The position numbers were made by a program, and so were the translations under genes. Under the pieces are notes generated by a model. The model was not told the origin of the DNA. It ran no database searches and saw only the letters and a list, made by a program, of their open reading frames with translations. This document shows positions 1 to 7,412 of a stretch of 10,523 bases of DNA, piece by piece. Every line of letters begins with the position of its first letter. Within the stretch, counting starts at the first letter, position 1. This stretch comes from an uncultured Opitutaceae bacterium (lineage in GTDB: Bacteria > Verrucomicrobiota > Verrucomicrobiae > Opitutales > Opitutaceae), in contig CAMLSH010000084.1 in the NCBI GenBank assembly GCA_946482625.1, positions 1-10,523 on the forward strand, in the 5' to 3' direction.

Positions 1-1164
1 GACCGCCAGTTCGCCGCCTATTACGACGCCGATGGTTTCATGGTCCTCGCCCGCCGTGCCCTGAACTCGGATACATGGGAAACACTCCGCTCCGCCTATC
101 GCGGCAATGTCGCCGATGCGCACAACTCCATCAGCCTCATCGTCGACGGCGCCGGCTACCTCCACGTCTCGTGGGATCACCACGGCAACCCGCTCAACTA
201 TGCGCGTTCCATCGCCCCCGGCTCGCTCGACCTTGCGCCGAAGTCCCCGATGACCGGCCAGCGCGAAACCCGCGTCACCTACCCGCAGTTTTTCGCGCTC
301 CCCGGCGGCGACCTACTCTTTCTCTATCGCGACGGCCGCTCCGGCCAGGGTTCGCTCGTCCTTAACCGCTACGACACCGCCGCCGGCTCTTGGTCCACGA
401 TTCAACCCAACCTCATCGACGGCGAAGGCCGCCGCAGCCCCTATTGGGCGATGACCGTCGATTCCCGCGGCACGCTCCACCTCGCCTGGAACTGGCGCGA
501 ATCCCCCGACGTCGCCAGCAACCACGACCTCGCCTACGCACGCTCCACCGACGGCGGCCGCACGTGGACAACCTCCGACGCCACCCCGTGCATCCTCCCG
601 ATCACGTCATCGAGTGCCGAATACGCCGCCCGCATCCCGGAACGCAGCAACCTCATGAACCCGCCGATGATCACGACCGACGCCCAAGGTCGTCCGCACA
701 TCGTCTCCTACTGGTCACCCACTCCCTCGGCGCCGCCCCAATTTCAGATTGTCCGGCATGACGGCAAAACCTGGCAGCACATCACTGGTCCCGGGCGCAC
801 CGAAAATTTCTCACTCGCCGGTACCGGCACCAAACGCCCGCCCATCTCGCGCGCGCTCCTGCTGATTTCGCCCGCCTCAGGGAGAAAAAACGCGCCCACG
901 TTGCACCTCATCTACCGCGACGACGCCCGCTCCGCCCGCATCATCGCCGCCAGCCGCCCAGACTCGGCCGACTCCGCTTGGACTGAGACCGAGCTCACAC
1001 CCGCTTCCGTCGGAGCGTGGGAGCCGTCGTTCGATCCAGTCGCGTGGAATAACGCACAACAACTCCACATGCTCGTGCAAGCCGCCCACCAGCGCGACGG
1101 CGACGACCGCAACGCCGCGCCCGTCCCACCCGCGGCGATCTCCGTCCTCAACTGGACCCCGTAG
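1..1164 (+). CDS. BNR-4 repeat propeller protein, possible polysaccharide lyase-like enzyme (5' truncated)
   Basis: The reading frame is open from the first base, and the residues before the first ATG (position 40), such as AAYYDADGF, fit the family, so the start lies outside the window. 387 residues are visible; the N-terminus, with any signal peptide, is missing. The protein matches the BNR-4 type of seven-bladed beta-propeller: DAHNSI (residues 39-44), YLHVSWDHHG (53-62), ETRVTYP (88-94), FLYRDG (107-112), LVLNRYD (118-124), LIDGEGRR (137-144), and a clear Asp-box STDGGRTW (182-189). Family members include PL24/PL25-type ulvan lyases. H41 and H61 have the same 20-residue spacing that I recall for the two catalytic-site histidines of a PL25 lyase. 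Y109 and R123 fall close to where its Tyr and Arg would be. A lyase role is therefore possible but inferred; many BNR-4 proteins have no known activity. Strong preference for C-ending codons supports real coding. Family assignment is firm, substrate unknown. Confidence 0.85.
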   Translation, partial: DRQFAAYYDADGFMVLARRALNSDTWETLRSAYRGNVADAHNSISLIVDGAGYLHVSWDHHGNPLNYARSIAPGSLDLAPKSPMTGQRETRVTYPQFFALPGGDLLFLYRDGRSGQGSLVLNRYDTAAGSWSTIQPNLIDGEGRRSPYWAMTVDSRGTLHLAWNWRESPDVASNHDLAYARSTDGGRTWTTSDATPCILPITSSSAEYAARIPERSNLMNPPMITTDAQGRPHIVSYWSPTPSAPPQFQIVRHDGKTWQHITGPGRTENFSLAGTGTKRPPISRALLLISPASGRKNAPTLHLIYRDDARSARIIAASRPDSADSAWTETELTPASVGAWEPSFDPVAWNNAQQLHMLVQAAHQRDGDDRNAAPVPPAAISVLNWTP

Positions 1165-1231
1165 TGCCCGCGTTCGCTCGGTGCCTCTGACATTCCCCGG
1201 ACGACGACCTCCGCGTCCTCCTCCTCCGCAT

Positions 1232-1266
1232 TGAACGTTAAGCGTTCAGCGTTAAACGTTGAGCGT
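1232..1266. repeat. Tandem heptamer tract, five units of TNARCGT
   Basis: Five consecutive 7-bp units fit the consensus TNARCGT without any phase slip. They vary only at the second base (G, A, C, A, G) and the fourth base (A, G, G, A, G). The tract fills part of the 166-bp gap between the BNR gene and the allophanate hydrolase gene and lies 64 bp before the GTG start. The unit contains AACGTT-like half-palindromes, so the tract could fold weakly, but there is no convincing terminator stem with a T-run. Degenerate heptamer tracts are known as dispersed short tandem repeats in cyanobacteria, and I associate similar ones with Verrucomicrobiota and Planctomycetota genomes. No function is evident. 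Confidence 0.8.
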
Positions 1267-1330
1267 TCCTCAAAAAACTCCGCCCACTTTCCGCCTCCAC
1301 TCCGGCACACAACACGCTTAGCTCCCCACC

Positions 1331-3091
1331 GTGAAACCCGCCTCACTCACGCTCGACCTCGCCTCCCTCCGCACCGCCTTCGCCCAAGGCCTCACGCCCA
1401 CCGCGCTCGTCGAAGAAATCTGGCACCGAGAGCAAGCCTGGGCCGATCCCGCCCTCTGGATTCACCGCCTGCCGAAATCCACGTGGCTTGAATCCGCCGC
1501 CGCCCTCGAAGCCTCCGGCCCTTCTGCGCAACATCCGCTCTTCGCCGCTCCGTTCGCGATCAAAGACAACATCGATCTCGCCGCCGTCCCCACGACCTCC
1601 GCCTGTCCGGCCTACGCGTACACGCCCACCACCTCGTCACCCGTCGTCGAACGCCTCATCGCCGCCGGCGCCATCCCGCTCGGCAAAACTAATCTCGATC
1701 AATTCGCCACCGGCCTCGTCGGCGTCCGCTCGCCCTACGGCACGCCGCGCAACGCCTTCAACGCCGCCTACATCCCCGGCGGCTCCAGCTCCGGTTCCGC
1801 CACCGCCGTCGCCGCCGGACTCTGTAGTTTTTCTTTGGGCACCGACACCGCCGGCTCCGGCCGCATTCCCGCTTCCTTCAACAACCTCGTCGGTCTCAAG
1901 CCCACCCGCGGCCTCCTCAGTACCCGTGGCGTCGTCCCCGCCTGCCGCACGCTCGACTGCATTTCCATCTTCACCCGCACCATCGCCGACGCCGCCGAAG
2001 TGCTCTCCGTCGCCGCCGCCTACGATGCCGAAGATCCGTACAGCCGTCCGGCCGCGCCGCCCGTTTCCGACGAAACATGGCCGCCGCGCATCGGCATTCC
2101 GCGCGCCGATCAGCTCAAGTTCTTCGGCAACACCGAGGCGGAAAAACTCTTCGCCGACGTCGTCGAACGCTGGAGACACCTCGGCGCGACGCTCGTTGAA
2201 ATCGATTCCGCACCCTTCGTCGAAGCCGCCCGCCTCCTCTACGAAGGCCCTTGGGTCGCCGAACGTTTTGCCGCCGTCCGCGACTTCATCGAGAACCACC
2301 CCGGTGAGCTCCATCCCGTCACGCGCAAAATCATCGAAGGAGCCCGCACGCAAACCGCCGTCGGTGCCTTCGAATCCATCTACAAACTCGCCGACCTCCG
2401 CCGCCGTTCCGAGGCCGCCTGGAACAACATCGACGTCCTCCTCACACCCACCGCCGGCACGATCTACAAAGTCGCCGAACTCGAAGCCGACCCGATCCAG
2501 CTCAACAGCAATCTCGGCTACTACACGAATTACCTGAACCTTTTCGACCTGTGCGCCGTCGCCGTGCCCGCCGGTTTTCTTCCGAGCGGTCTACCGTGGG
2601 GCGTCACCCTCGTTGCACCCGCCTTCCACGACGACCGGGTCCTCCGTCTCGGCGCGAAATTTCTAAACGAAGCCGCTCCGAAACGCGCCCTTCGCCCGGC
2701 CGGCCCGACCGTCAAACTCGCCGTCTGCGGCGCCCACCTCAGCGGGCTCCCGCTCAACCACCAGCTTACAACTCTCGGCTCGGGCCTGGTCCGTGCCACG
2801 AAGACCGCGCCCGTCTACAAACTCTACGCGCTCCCCGGCACCACTCCGCCGAAACCTGGACTCGTTCGCGTCGCCGACGGCGGTGCAAGCATCGAAGTCG
2901 AAGTCTGGGAAATCCCCGTTGCGGGCTATGGCATTTTCGTATCCGGCATTCCGGCACCGCTCGGCATCGGCAGGCTCACCCTGATCGACGGCGAAACCGT
3001 CCAAGGTTTCCTCTGCGAAGCCGCCGCTGTGGTTGGCGCCCGCGACATCACCTCGCTCGGCGGCTGGCGCGCCTACCTCAGCGAGCAATGA
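1331..3091 (+). CDS. atzF: Allophanate hydrolase (amidase-signature domain plus C-terminal domain)
   Basis: This cytoplasmic enzyme hydrolyses allophanate (urea-1-carboxylate) to ammonia and CO2, the last step of ATP-dependent urea breakdown and of biuret or cyanurate degradation. The 586-residue protein has the full two-domain architecture. The amidase-signature domain (about 1-455) carries the Ser-cisSer-Lys triad: K78 in FAIKDN, S152 in GGSSSGSA and S176 in GTDTAGSGRIPA, with spacings (74 and 24) like those in fatty acid amide hydrolase. GTDTAGSGR is the version typical of allophanate hydrolases. Y304 and R312 in LYEGPWVAER match the spacing of the Tyr/Arg pair reported to bind allophanate. 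The C-terminal domain (about 462-583) has PLNHQL, TAPVYKLYAL, VEVWEIP, PLGIGRL and the ending DITSLGGWRAYL, all typical. The start is GTG: an in-frame TAG lies at 1319-1321 and no ATG lies between. No Shine-Dalgarno sequence is visible. Urea carboxylase, its usual partner, is absent from the window. The symbol is used in the family sense. Confidence 0.93.
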   Translation: MKPASLTLDLASLRTAFAQGLTPTALVEEIWHREQAWADPALWIHRLPKSTWLESAAALEASGPSAQHPLFAAPFAIKDNIDLAAVPTTSACPAYAYTPTTSSPVVERLIAAGAIPLGKTNLDQFATGLVGVRSPYGTPRNAFNAAYIPGGSSSGSATAVAAGLCSFSLGTDTAGSGRIPASFNNLVGLKPTRGLLSTRGVVPACRTLDCISIFTRTIADAAEVLSVAAAYDAEDPYSRPAAPPVSDETWPPRIGIPRADQLKFFGNTEAEKLFADVVERWRHLGATLVEIDSAPFVEAARLLYEGPWVAERFAAVRDFIENHPGELHPVTRKIIEGARTQTAVGAFESIYKLADLRRRSEAAWNNIDVLLTPTAGTIYKVAELEADPIQLNSNLGYYTNYLNLFDLCAVAVPAGFLPSGLPWGVTLVAPAFHDDRVLRLGAKFLNEAAPKRALRPAGPTVKLAVCGAHLSGLPLNHQLTTLGSGLVRATKTAPVYKLYALPGTTPPKPGLVRVADGGASIEVEVWEIPVAGYGIFVSGIPAPLGIGRLTLIDGETVQGFLCEAAAVVGARDITSLGGWRAYLSEQ

Positions 3092-3112
3092 ACGACGCGC
3101 AGGCCGTCGTTC
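3090..3112. terminator. Hairpin between convergent genes, possible terminator without T-run
   Basis: A perfect 8-bp stem (GAACGACG pairing with CGTCGTTC) encloses a 7-base loop. It begins inside the TGA stop codon (3089-3091) of the allophanate hydrolase gene. The sugar-porter gene on the other strand ends 53 bp away. The position between converging genes suits a bidirectional terminator, but neither side has a run of T after the stem, so it may only protect the 3' end of the transcript or be chance in GC-rich DNA. Confidence 0.35.
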
Positions 3113-3164
3113 GCGATTAGCGGCTTTCCACCACGCGGTCGGCGGCGGCCCCAGAGTCGGTGCG

Positions 3165-4583
3165 TCACTCCACCAGATCGCGCTCCAATTGTTCGAGCGA
3201 TTTGCCTTTGGTCTCCGGCAATCGCAGCGCGATGAAGACGAAGCCCGCTAGGCAGATGAACGCATAGAGCCAGAACGTTCCCGCCGCACCGAGCGTCTGG
3301 TTCAAGATAGGAAACGTGTAAGTCAGGATGAAGCACGCGATCCAGAGCGAGGTGACGGCCACCGAAACTGCAGCCCCGCGAATGCGGTTTGGGAAAATCT
3401 CGGAAATGACAACCCATGTCACCGGCGCGAGCGATATGGCGTAGAACGCGATCGCAGCAAGCACGAGCAGCAGCATCGGCAGGCCTTGTACGCCGCCATG
3501 ATAACCAATGCCCATGATGCCGTATACGGCAGCCAGACCGCCAGCGCCGGCGAGCATCAACGGACGCCGACCTTCCCGATCAACGATCGCAAACGCCGCC
3601 AACGTGAACAGTAGATTCACCGATCCCGTCCATGCGATGTTCTTGAGAACCGACGACACATCGTAGCCGGCAGCGCGGAAGATTTCCTCCGCATAGTTGA
3701 AGATCACGTTGATGCCGCACCACTGCTGGAAAACAGCCAGTGTCACGCCGAGAACGATCACTTTGCGCATGCGCGGGTCGAACAAGTCGCGCAATCGCGG
3801 TTTATCGTTCGCGTCGGCGAGGCCGCCTTCGATCTCACGGTAGGTTTCCTGCGCATACCGCAGCCCGCCGATCTGCTCCAACACACGGCAGGCGCGTTCG
3901 CGGTGCTTGCGCGTTGCGAGCCATCGCGGGCTTTCGGGAATGAATGCGGTGCCGATGCAGAAAAGCACAGCCGGCACCGCCGTGAGGCCAAACATCCAGC
4001 GCCAGGCACTCTCGCCATACCACGAGCTCGCAATCCAGTCGTCGGTCGCGCCCGCAGGCAGGTCACGCACAAGATACCAGTTCACAATCTGCGCGAGCAG
4101 AATCCCGATCACGATCGTCAGTTGATTGAGCGACACGAGCCGTCCGCGCCAGGCCGGAGGCGCGACCTCGGCGATATACATGGGCGAAAGGTTCGAGGCC
4201 AGGCCGATGGCAACGCCGCCACAGATTCGCCAAGCCACGAACGCGGTGAATGTCTGGGCAAGCGCGTTGCCGATGGAGGTGACAGCGAAGATAAGCGCCG
4301 CGGCGGCCAGCAATCGCTTCCTGCCGAACCGATCGCTCAGCGCACCCGCACCGAGCGCGCCAACGAGACAGCCGATCAGCGCACAACTATTGGCCCAGCC
4401 GGACTGCGCGGCATCTTGAAGCTGAAAGTAGCGCTCAAAAAACGGTTTCGCTCCGCCGATCACCACCCAGTCATAACCGAAAAGCAGACCGCCTAAGGCA
4501 GCGATGAGTGAAATGAGGACGATGTATCTGACGCGAAATTCGGCTTTCGCGCCGTCAGAGGAAAACGTGGCAGCAGTGTGCAT
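3165..4583 (-). CDS. MFS sugar porter (XylE/GalP-like), sugar:proton symporter
   Basis: The product is a 472-residue inner-membrane transporter of the major facilitator superfamily, sugar porter family, probably a proton-coupled sugar importer. All family signatures are in order: GGLLFGYDWVVIGGA (31-45, with D38 at the place of the proton-linked Asp of XylE), DRFGRKR (84-90), PMYIAEVAPPAWRGRL (134-149), NQL with Q154, PESPRWL (216-222), FQQWCGINVIFNY (285-297), DREGRRPL (335-342), W390 and EIFPNRIRG (395-403), and PETKGKSLEQLE (456-467). The spacing fits twelve membrane helices. Q286, Q287 and N292 correspond to sugar-contacting residues of XylE. Its first Tyr after that motif is Asn (N296) here, a variant I associate with the bacterial QQWCGIN subgroup. 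The ATG at 4583 is chosen because the 64 codons upstream in frame overlap the GH2 gene and resemble no transporter. That start lies 13 bp after the GH2 stop with no clear ribosome binding site, so translational coupling is likely. Substrate cannot be named. Confidence 0.93.
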   Translation of the reverse strand: MHTAATFSSDGAKAEFRVRYIVLISLIAALGGLLFGYDWVVIGGAKPFFERYFQLQDAAQSGWANSCALIGCLVGALGAGALSDRFGRKRLLAAAALIFAVTSIGNALAQTFTAFVAWRICGGVAIGLASNLSPMYIAEVAPPAWRGRLVSLNQLTIVIGILLAQIVNWYLVRDLPAGATDDWIASSWYGESAWRWMFGLTAVPAVLFCIGTAFIPESPRWLATRKHRERACRVLEQIGGLRYAQETYREIEGGLADANDKPRLRDLFDPRMRKVIVLGVTLAVFQQWCGINVIFNYAEEIFRAAGYDVSSVLKNIAWTGSVNLLFTLAAFAIVDREGRRPLMLAGAGGLAAVYGIMGIGYHGGVQGLPMLLLVLAAIAFYAISLAPVTWVVISEIFPNRIRGAAVSVAVTSLWIACFILTYTFPILNQTLGAAGTFWLYAFICLAGFVFIALRLPETKGKSLEQLERDLVE

Positions 4584-4596
4584 GGGGCAAGCGGGG

Positions 4597-7398
4597 TCAG
4601 GGTTTGAAGAGAGCGGCCAAAGCCTCGGGAGTAACGGATACCGTGGGGTTGAAATTCGGACTGTTGACGTACGCGAGCAGGCTGGCGCGTAGCTGGCGGC
4701 GAACCGGATCGAGCGCGGCGTCGCGTAAGTTGATGCTGGATACCAGAAGGCGGCCGCGGCCCACCCGCGCTTCAAACACCAGGCCGAGCTTTCGGTTGGT
4801 TACCCAGTCGTCGACGATTTGGACGATCGGACGCAACTCCTGCGGGAGTTCGCTCAAGATCATGGGAGCGGCCTCCTTGATCGGATACCACCATTGCCAG
4901 TTGCTGTGGGAATCGGTCGGGAAAGACGCAAACGCGGGATGCTTCGGATCGCAGAGAACGCCAAACGTGTGTGGCGGCTGGCCATTCGTCCACGCGGTGT
5001 TCCAGAAGATGCTCGAGAACCCAAACGCAATGGCGCCTCTCTTGGGATCAGGCTGCACGTGTTTGCTATCAGCCATCAGCCAGACCGTGCCGCCGGCTTC
5101 CAAAATGGCACGGGTGCTGGCATCCAATCGAGACACGACTGGAACAGCTGCGGGCGGGGCGTTCACGACTTTGTCCACGGGCGGATACACCCAAACGTCC
5201 CAGTCGTTGGCGAAATCTGTGCCAGCCACTTCGACGGCGAGGCGATAGCGAGCGGGAGAAGGAATATCTGCGAGCGACTCATGAAGATGGCCGAACCTCG
5301 CGCCGCTTCCGACGGTGATCGTCGAACGAGGGAATACACCTTGGCGAATCACCTGTCCGTTATCGTTCGCGAGCTTCCAGCGGACCACTATGTCCGCGAG
5401 GTCGGTGGCCCCGAAATGGGCGATCTCGATGTCGGCGGAGAGATACTCGTCGTTGGTGAATACCCGTTTGTCCAAGCGCGCCAACGGCACCGTGCTGTTG
5501 CAGAACCGGCGAAACTCGGCGGGCGTGACATAGCCTTTTTCCTCCCAGAAAGGATCCAGCACGCCCACCAGCGCGGTGCCTTGGCCCGGAAAGTCCTGCA
5601 AGCCGAGCAGCTGAAAGCCGCCCATCTCGGGCGTACGGAGAGCCGACTCGATGTCCTCCTTGTAGCAGAGCGTCTGAAGTTTGCCGGAGGCCAAGAGAAA
5701 GTCGCGCGCTTGATCGGCCATGCCGTTCGCCGAGAGCGAAGCGTGAAAGATCTCGAAGTTCCGCGGCTTGAGATAACCGGTGTATTTGGCCGTCTCTGCG
5801 AAGTTCGGATACGCGCACCACTGACCGATTTCATGCACGACGACCGGAGCTGTGCGCGCGTGAATATAGTCGCCGTAGTCGGTGCGGGTTTCCGGTGCTC
5901 GCGCGTTGATGCGGGAGGCGAGCCCTTCGTCGCCATGTTGAATGCGCGGCGCGGGACTGACGTGGAAATCGTTTTCACGAATCTCGGGCCGCCCAGCACC
6001 GGCGGTGTAAAGGCGCCGTGGGTCCGCTCGTTTGCGGCGGTCGGTCCAGCCGGCCAGCCACGCTGGATAGTGCTCACCCTTCGGCTCGTTGCCGGAACAG
6101 AGGATCGCGAAGGAGGGATGATTACCGTAAGCTTTAAGGATGCGAAGGCTCTCCGCTTCGATCCATGCATCGACGGGTTTGCCATCGCCGAGCGTGGTGG
6201 ACCAGTTGGGCCAGGAGGCGGCTTCGATTTGCAGATACAGACCGAGCTCATCGGCAGCCTCGAAAGCGGCCTCAGGCGGACACCACGAATGAAAGCGCAC
6301 GTGGTTCAGGCCGTGATTTTTGATCACCCGAAATTCCTTCAGCCAGGAGGCGCGGTCCGTCGGCGGGTGCCCAGTCTTGGGGAAGACGGCGCAATCGAGC
6401 GCACCCCGCAGGAAGAGCTTGCGACCGTTGATCATCAGCTGGCGGCCCTCGGCGGAGAATTGCCGGAAACCAACGCGCACCGTCTCGCGCTCGCCATTGG
6501 CTAGCGTCGCGGTCAGCTCGTGAAGAGCGGGTGTGAATTCATCCCACAACGGCGCGTCAGAAGGAAACGGATACTCCGCCGCAAACGAACCGTCGCGTGC
6601 CACGCTTGCTTTCACGGCGCTCAAACCGGGAGAGGCAATCTCCACCGTAGAAGGCCAGGATTGATTCGCCGTGCGACCCAACTGGCCACGAACCCATGCG
6701 GTGCGATCTGCGATGCGGGCGTCTACCTCGACCTGGTCGATCCAGATTGGCTGGTGAGCCGAGAGTTCGATGCGGCCGACGATGCCGTTCCAATTACCCT
6801 GGGTGTGATCGGAAATACTGTGCGAGTTTTCGCCGATGTCGGGATCCAGCCGATTGTCGACCCGGATGGTCAACGTGTGACGGCCCGCCGGCAGATCGGA
6901 ACCAAGTTCGTAAATGTGCGCCGTTGAGCTCGCATTGCTCGAGCCGATTTCGCGATCTCCCAGCCAAACGGTCGTGGTCCAGTGCGGTCGTTCGAGGCGT
7001 AGCGTCACGCGGAGTCCTACCCATGTGACCGGAATTTCGATCGTGCGCTGATACCACGCGGCGCCGGTGTAGTGAGTTTCTGGCTGCAGCCAAAAAGGAA
7101 CCCTGATGTTCCCCGGCTCGCGATAGACCTCGTACTCCGGCGCGGTAAACCACGACTTATCGAAGATCCCGCCGGTCCACTCGGTATCGACCGTGATCGG
7201 ATCGCCTAACCGAGCTTGTTGCAATGAGCCCGGCAGCTGGAGCGGTTGCTCCAACGCGCGCGTAAACCAGCGCTCATCTCGACCGGAGTCCTTGCGATCG
7301 AGCGAAACGTGCCAGGTGCCGGCCAGATCGATGACCTCGGCGGCTGAAGATACTACCGGCGCGAGTCCGAGGAGTGCGGCGACCAATAGCAGCTTCAT
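4597..7398 (-). CDS. Secreted GH2-type glycoside hydrolase, substrate unknown
   Basis: The 933-residue protein starts with a signal peptide (MKLLLVAALLGLAPVVSSAA, cleavage near residue 19-21), so it acts in the periplasm or outside. Domains as I read them: jelly-roll sugar-binding domain (about 25-215, opening with IDLAGTWHVSLD), Ig-like sandwich (216-315), TIM barrel (about 316-640), beta domain (645-745) and a C-terminal part (750-933) resembling the glutamine-amidotransferase-like or trimerisation domains of beta-galactosidases. GH2 landmarks are FLRGALD (329-335), GLNHVRFHSWCPPEAAF (363-379), ADELGLYLQ (382-390), CSGNEP with E438 as likely acid/base, and VVVHEIGQWC with E523 as likely nucleophile. 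Their 85-residue separation suits a retaining GH2-type enzyme. Start choice: the ATG at 7398 gives the signal peptide and lies 14 bp after the DUF5107 stop. The longer in-frame extension would overlap that gene by about 380 bp. The GH2-like clan is secure; activity (galactosidase, uronidase or an enzyme of pectin side chains) is open. Confidence 0.88.
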   Translation of the reverse strand: MKLLLVAALLGLAPVVSSAAEVIDLAGTWHVSLDRKDSGRDERWFTRALEQPLQLPGSLQQARLGDPITVDTEWTGGIFDKSWFTAPEYEVYREPGNIRVPFWLQPETHYTGAAWYQRTIEIPVTWVGLRVTLRLERPHWTTTVWLGDREIGSSNASSTAHIYELGSDLPAGRHTLTIRVDNRLDPDIGENSHSISDHTQGNWNGIVGRIELSAHQPIWIDQVEVDARIADRTAWVRGQLGRTANQSWPSTVEIASPGLSAVKASVARDGSFAAEYPFPSDAPLWDEFTPALHELTATLANGERETVRVGFRQFSAEGRQLMINGRKLFLRGALDCAVFPKTGHPPTDRASWLKEFRVIKNHGLNHVRFHSWCPPEAAFEAADELGLYLQIEAASWPNWSTTLGDGKPVDAWIEAESLRILKAYGNHPSFAILCSGNEPKGEHYPAWLAGWTDRRKRADPRRLYTAGAGRPEIRENDFHVSPAPRIQHGDEGLASRINARAPETRTDYGDYIHARTAPVVVHEIGQWCAYPNFAETAKYTGYLKPRNFEIFHASLSANGMADQARDFLLASGKLQTLCYKEDIESALRTPEMGGFQLLGLQDFPGQGTALVGVLDPFWEEKGYVTPAEFRRFCNSTVPLARLDKRVFTNDEYLSADIEIAHFGATDLADIVVRWKLANDNGQVIRQGVFPRSTITVGSGARFGHLHESLADIPSPARYRLAVEVAGTDFANDWDVWVYPPVDKVVNAPPAAVPVVSRLDASTRAILEAGGTVWLMADSKHVQPDPKRGAIAFGFSSIFWNTAWTNGQPPHTFGVLCDPKHPAFASFPTDSHSNWQWWYPIKEAAPMILSELPQELRPIVQIVDDWVTNRKLGLVFEARVGRGRLLVSSINLRDAALDPVRRQLRASLLAYVNSPNFNPTVSVTPEALAALFKP

Positions 7399-7412
7399 GC
7401 TGTTGTCCGGGA

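Noticed and set aside
912..1346. Minus-strand open frame crossing the heptamer tract and the end of the BNR gene
   Set aside because: The Asn/Ala/Glu-rich peptide is only the translation of the TNARCGT repeats, and the rest is antisense to the BNR gene.
1637..2353. Minus-strand open frame of 238 codons inside the allophanate hydrolase gene
   Set aside because: Gly/Ala/Glu/Asp-rich shadow of the opposite strand, with no motif.
1488..2537. Plus-strand open frame of 349 codons inside the allophanate hydrolase gene
   Set aside because: Its translation is low-complexity Pro/Ser/Arg, produced by C-rich codons read in another frame.
3088..3120. Ten-codon open frame whose ATG overlaps the allophanate hydrolase stop (ATGA)
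   Set aside because: Too short to support as a gene. It coincides with the hairpin, has no recognisable product, and ATGA overlaps arise easily by chance.
4584..4775. N-terminal extension of the sugar-porter frame upstream of 4583
   Set aside because: It overlaps the 3' end of the GH2 gene. Sugar porters of this type have only a short segment before the first helix, which the ATG at 4583 provides.
4819..6504. Long plus-strand open frame (561 codons) opposite the GH2 gene
   Set aside because: It is antisense to a gene with clear domains and catalytic motifs. Its translation is rich in Arg and Gly with no recognisable motif, as expected from GC-rich shadow frames.
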